A stretch of DNA of 64,000 bases, taken from positions 1-64,000 of the forward strand of contig JAKATU010000046.1 in the NCBI GenBank assembly GCA_021818585.1, in the 5' to 3' direction. This document shows positions 62,186-64,000 of the stretch, piece after piece; within the stretch, counting starts at the first letter, position 1, and every line of letters begins with the position of its first letter. The stretch comes from Acidobacteriota bacterium. Lineage in GTDB: Bacteria; Acidobacteriota; Terriglobia; Terriglobales; Acidobacteriaceae. A model generated the notes under the pieces. It was not told the origin of the DNA, made no database searches, and saw only the letters and a program-made list of their open reading frames with translations. A program made the translations under genes and the position numbers.

Positions 62186-63145
62186 ATGCAACTCGGCGTC
62201 TTCACCCCGCTCCTTTCCGGCCTCACCCTCGAGCAAACCCTCGCCAAACTCCGCGCCCTCAACATCACCACCATCGAGCTAGGCACAGGCAATTATCCCG
62301 GCAACGCCCACTGCCCGCTCACCCTCCTCGACGACCCCGAAGCCCTCGCCGAATTCCAGCAAACCATCGCCAAGGCCGACGCCACCATCTGCGCGCTCAG
62401 TTGCCACGGCAACGCGCTCCATCCCAACCCCGCGCGCGCCGCAGCCGCACGCGAAGTCGCACGCAAAACCATCCTCCTCGCGGAAAAACTCAACGTCCCC
62501 ACCGTCGTCGACTTCTCCGGCTGCCCCGGCGACTCGCCCACCGCCACTCATCCCAACTGGGTCACCTGCGCCTGGCCGCCCGACTATCAGGACCTCCTCG
62601 CATGGCAATGGGACTACGCCGTCGCCCCTTACTGGCGCGAGCACGCCCAGTTCGCTGCCGACCACGGCGTCCGCATCGCCATTGAAATGCACCCCGGCTT
62701 CGTCGTCTACTCGCCCGAAACTCTGCTCCGCCTCCGCGACATCACCGGCCCCGCCGTTGGCGCCAACCTCGACCCCAGCCATCTCTTCTGGCAGAACATC
62801 GACCCCATCGCCGCCGTCCGCATCCTCGGCGACGCCATCCACCACGTCCACGCCAAGGACACGCAACTCTACCCCGCCAACCTGCCCCGCACCGGCGTCC
62901 TCGACACCCAGCCGTATACCGCCGAGCGCACCCGCGGATGGCTCTTCCGCACTGTCGGCTACGGCCACGACGCCTCCTGGTGGAAGGAATTCCTTTCCAC
63001 CCTCCGCCTCTGCAACTACAACGGCTCCATCTCCATCGAGCACGAAGACAGCCTGCTCTCCGCCGAAGAAGGCCTCACCAAAGCTGCTCTGTTCCTCAAC
63101 GAAATCCTCCTCCGCGAACAGCCCGGCACCGCCTGGTGGGTGTAG
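62186..63145 (+). CDS. Sugar phosphate isomerase/epimerase (xylose-isomerase-like TIM barrel)
   Basis: 319 residues of the AP-endonuclease-2/xylose isomerase-like fold. Metal-site acids and histidines are in the expected strands: ITTIELGTGNYPG, ALSCHGNALHP, RIAIEMHPGFVVYSPETLLRL, VGANLDPSHLFWQNIDP, IHHVHAKDTQLYP, GSISIEHEDSLL. Likely interconverts a keto sugar or inositol derivative. Begins 42 bases after the glycosyltransferase stop; may be cotranscribed. Confidence 0.88.
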   Translation: MQLGVFTPLLSGLTLEQTLAKLRALNITTIELGTGNYPGNAHCPLTLLDDPEALAEFQQTIAKADATICALSCHGNALHPNPARAAAAREVARKTILLAEKLNVPTVVDFSGCPGDSPTATHPNWVTCAWPPDYQDLLAWQWDYAVAPYWREHAQFAADHGVRIAIEMHPGFVVYSPETLLRLRDITGPAVGANLDPSHLFWQNIDPIAAVRILGDAIHHVHAKDTQLYPANLPRTGVLDTQPYTAERTRGWLFRTVGYGHDASWWKEFLSTLRLCNYNGSISIEHEDSLLSAEEGLTKAALFLNEILLREQPGTAWWV

Positions 63146-63284
63146 ATTGCAGATATCAAACACCGAAAGAATTCTAGAGCTTTACCAATCCGCGGCGCAG
63201 CGCACATTCACCACTCGCGTTAACCTGTAGAGTCATCCTCACCCAGCCCACCTGAACCGGGCGCTACAGGAGTAAGATTCGCCG

Positions 63285-64000
63285 ATGCCCTTCACCCTCC
63301 ACCAGATCGAAATCCCCGGCCTCGCCCAATACTCCTACGTCATCGCCTCCGAAGGCCGCGCCGTCATCATCGACCCCATCCGCGACTTCGACCGCTACAC
63401 CGAATACCTCGCCGAGCACTCCCTCACTCTCACCCACATCCTCGAAACCCACATCCACGCCGACTTCGCCTCCGGAGCATCAGGCCTGGCCGCCGCCACC
63501 GGCGCAGAACTGGCCCTCAGCGCCTACGACCAGGGCGAACTCTACCAGTACGCAATGCCCCACCGCCCGCTCCACAACGGAGACCGCATCGACATCGGTC
63601 GCCTCACCATCGAAGCCCTCCACACCCCCGGCCACACCCCCGAACACCTGTCTTTTCTCCTCTACGACAACGACCACAGCACAACCACTCCCATCGCCAT
63701 CTTCAGCGGAGACTTTCTCTTCCCAGGCTCCCTCGGCCGTCCCGATCTCCTCGGCGAAGACGCCAAAATCGGTCTCGCCCACCAGCTCTACAAGAGCCTC
63801 CACGAGCGAATCGCCCACCTGCCCGACCACCTCCGCATCTACCCCGGCCACGGCGCCGGCTCCTTCTGCGGAGCCTCCATCGGCGCGCAGGCCCACTCCA
63901 CTCTCGGTCAGGAGCGCGCTACCACCGCTCTCTACCGCCTCAACGAAGAAGACTTCGTCCGCCACATCCTCGACTCCGTTCCTGCCATGCCCGCCTACTA
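63285..64000 (+). CDS. MBL-fold hydrolase, persulfide dioxygenase (ETHE1)-like, runs off right edge
   Basis: The gene is open to the window end, 238 residues visible. Metal ligands: THIHADF with His 56, His 58 and Asp 60, His 117 in TPGHTPEHLSF, Asp 143 in FSGDFLFPGSLGRPDL and His 189 in YPGHGAGS. The HADF variant and GRPDL loop are typical of persulfide dioxygenases, often fused to a C-terminal rhodanese domain that would lie beyond the window. AGGAG lies 12 bases before ATG 63285. Role: oxidation of sulfane sulfur from glutathione persulfide. Confidence 0.88.
   Translation, partial: MPFTLHQIEIPGLAQYSYVIASEGRAVIIDPIRDFDRYTEYLAEHSLTLTHILETHIHADFASGASGLAAATGAELALSAYDQGELYQYAMPHRPLHNGDRIDIGRLTIEALHTPGHTPEHLSFLLYDNDHSTTTPIAIFSGDFLFPGSLGRPDLLGEDAKIGLAHQLYKSLHERIAHLPDHLRIYPGHGAGSFCGASIGAQAHSTLGQERATTALYRLNEEDFVRHILDSVPAMPAY

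Noticed and set aside
1..64000. CRISPR arrays and cas genes
   Set aside because: No series of regularly spaced direct repeats of 20-40 bases and no Cas-like protein seen.
1..64000. rRNA genes
   Set aside because: No 16S, 23S or 5S-like sequence recognised.

Overview
The window looks like a chromosomal segment of an acidobacterium (Acidobacteriota, Terriglobia-like). This is inferred from a roughly 1,100-residue Oar-type TonB-dependent receptor with an N-terminal carboxypeptidase-regulatory-like domain, repeated Tat-exported sulfatases and glycosidases, and a C-rich third-codon-position core region at the right end. The species cannot be named from the sequence alone.

Positions 1-12,300 hold a secreted carbohydrate and sulfate-ester locus: the end of one sulfatase, a GH3 glycosidase, a phosphoesterase, two complete formylglycine-type sulfatases with Tat signals, and a GH39-like glycosidase. 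An intact IS5-family insertion sequence (12,447-13,633) separates it from a defence-type island (13,934-23,060). The island carries an AAA+ ATPase with a truncated S8 (subtilisin-like) partner, a PD-(D/E)XK nuclease-like gene, and a complete type I restriction-modification operon (hsdM-hsdS-hsdR). Carbohydrate genes resume at 23,979-30,308 on the minus strand (FadR-type GntR regulator, large esterase, TonB-dependent receptor). These are followed by a DUF3142 gene coupled to a large exported protein, two small hypothetical genes, and a PfkB sugar kinase with a TTG start.

From 37,377 to 52,684 lies a 15.3 kb integrated mobilizable element. It sits inside a tRNA-Leu(CAA) gene: the 3' half of the host tRNA is at the left end, the 5' half is at the right end, and the two share an exact 25-bp direct repeat over the D-arm and anticodon. 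Neither end rebuilds the tRNA, but the element carries its own complete tRNA-Leu with the same CAA anticodon 150 bp inside the left end. Cargo, left to right: a structured inverted-repeat region, MobF relaxase, ASCH-like and VOC proteins, VirD4/TraD-type coupling protein, MobC-like RHH protein, a repeat-rich candidate oriT, an HNH-like protein, an HTH protein, an exported protein, an endonuclease III-like Fe-S protein, an RHH-PIN toxin-antitoxin pair, a two-gene nuclease operon (GIY-YIG/EVE-like fusion plus PD-(D/E)XK-like protein), three tandem hairpins with an identical loop, and the tyrosine integrase beside the right att site. No mating-pore genes are present, so it would need a helper for transfer.

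To the right are a tRNA-Glu, a lipoprotein, a 5'-truncated second integrase (an older element), and then ordinary chromosomal genes: a J-domain protein, PEBP family, HPF/cold-shock fusion, Tex, LOG family, GT39-like membrane glycosyltransferase, a TIM-barrel sugar isomerase/epimerase, and the start of an MBL-fold persulfide dioxygenase-like gene.
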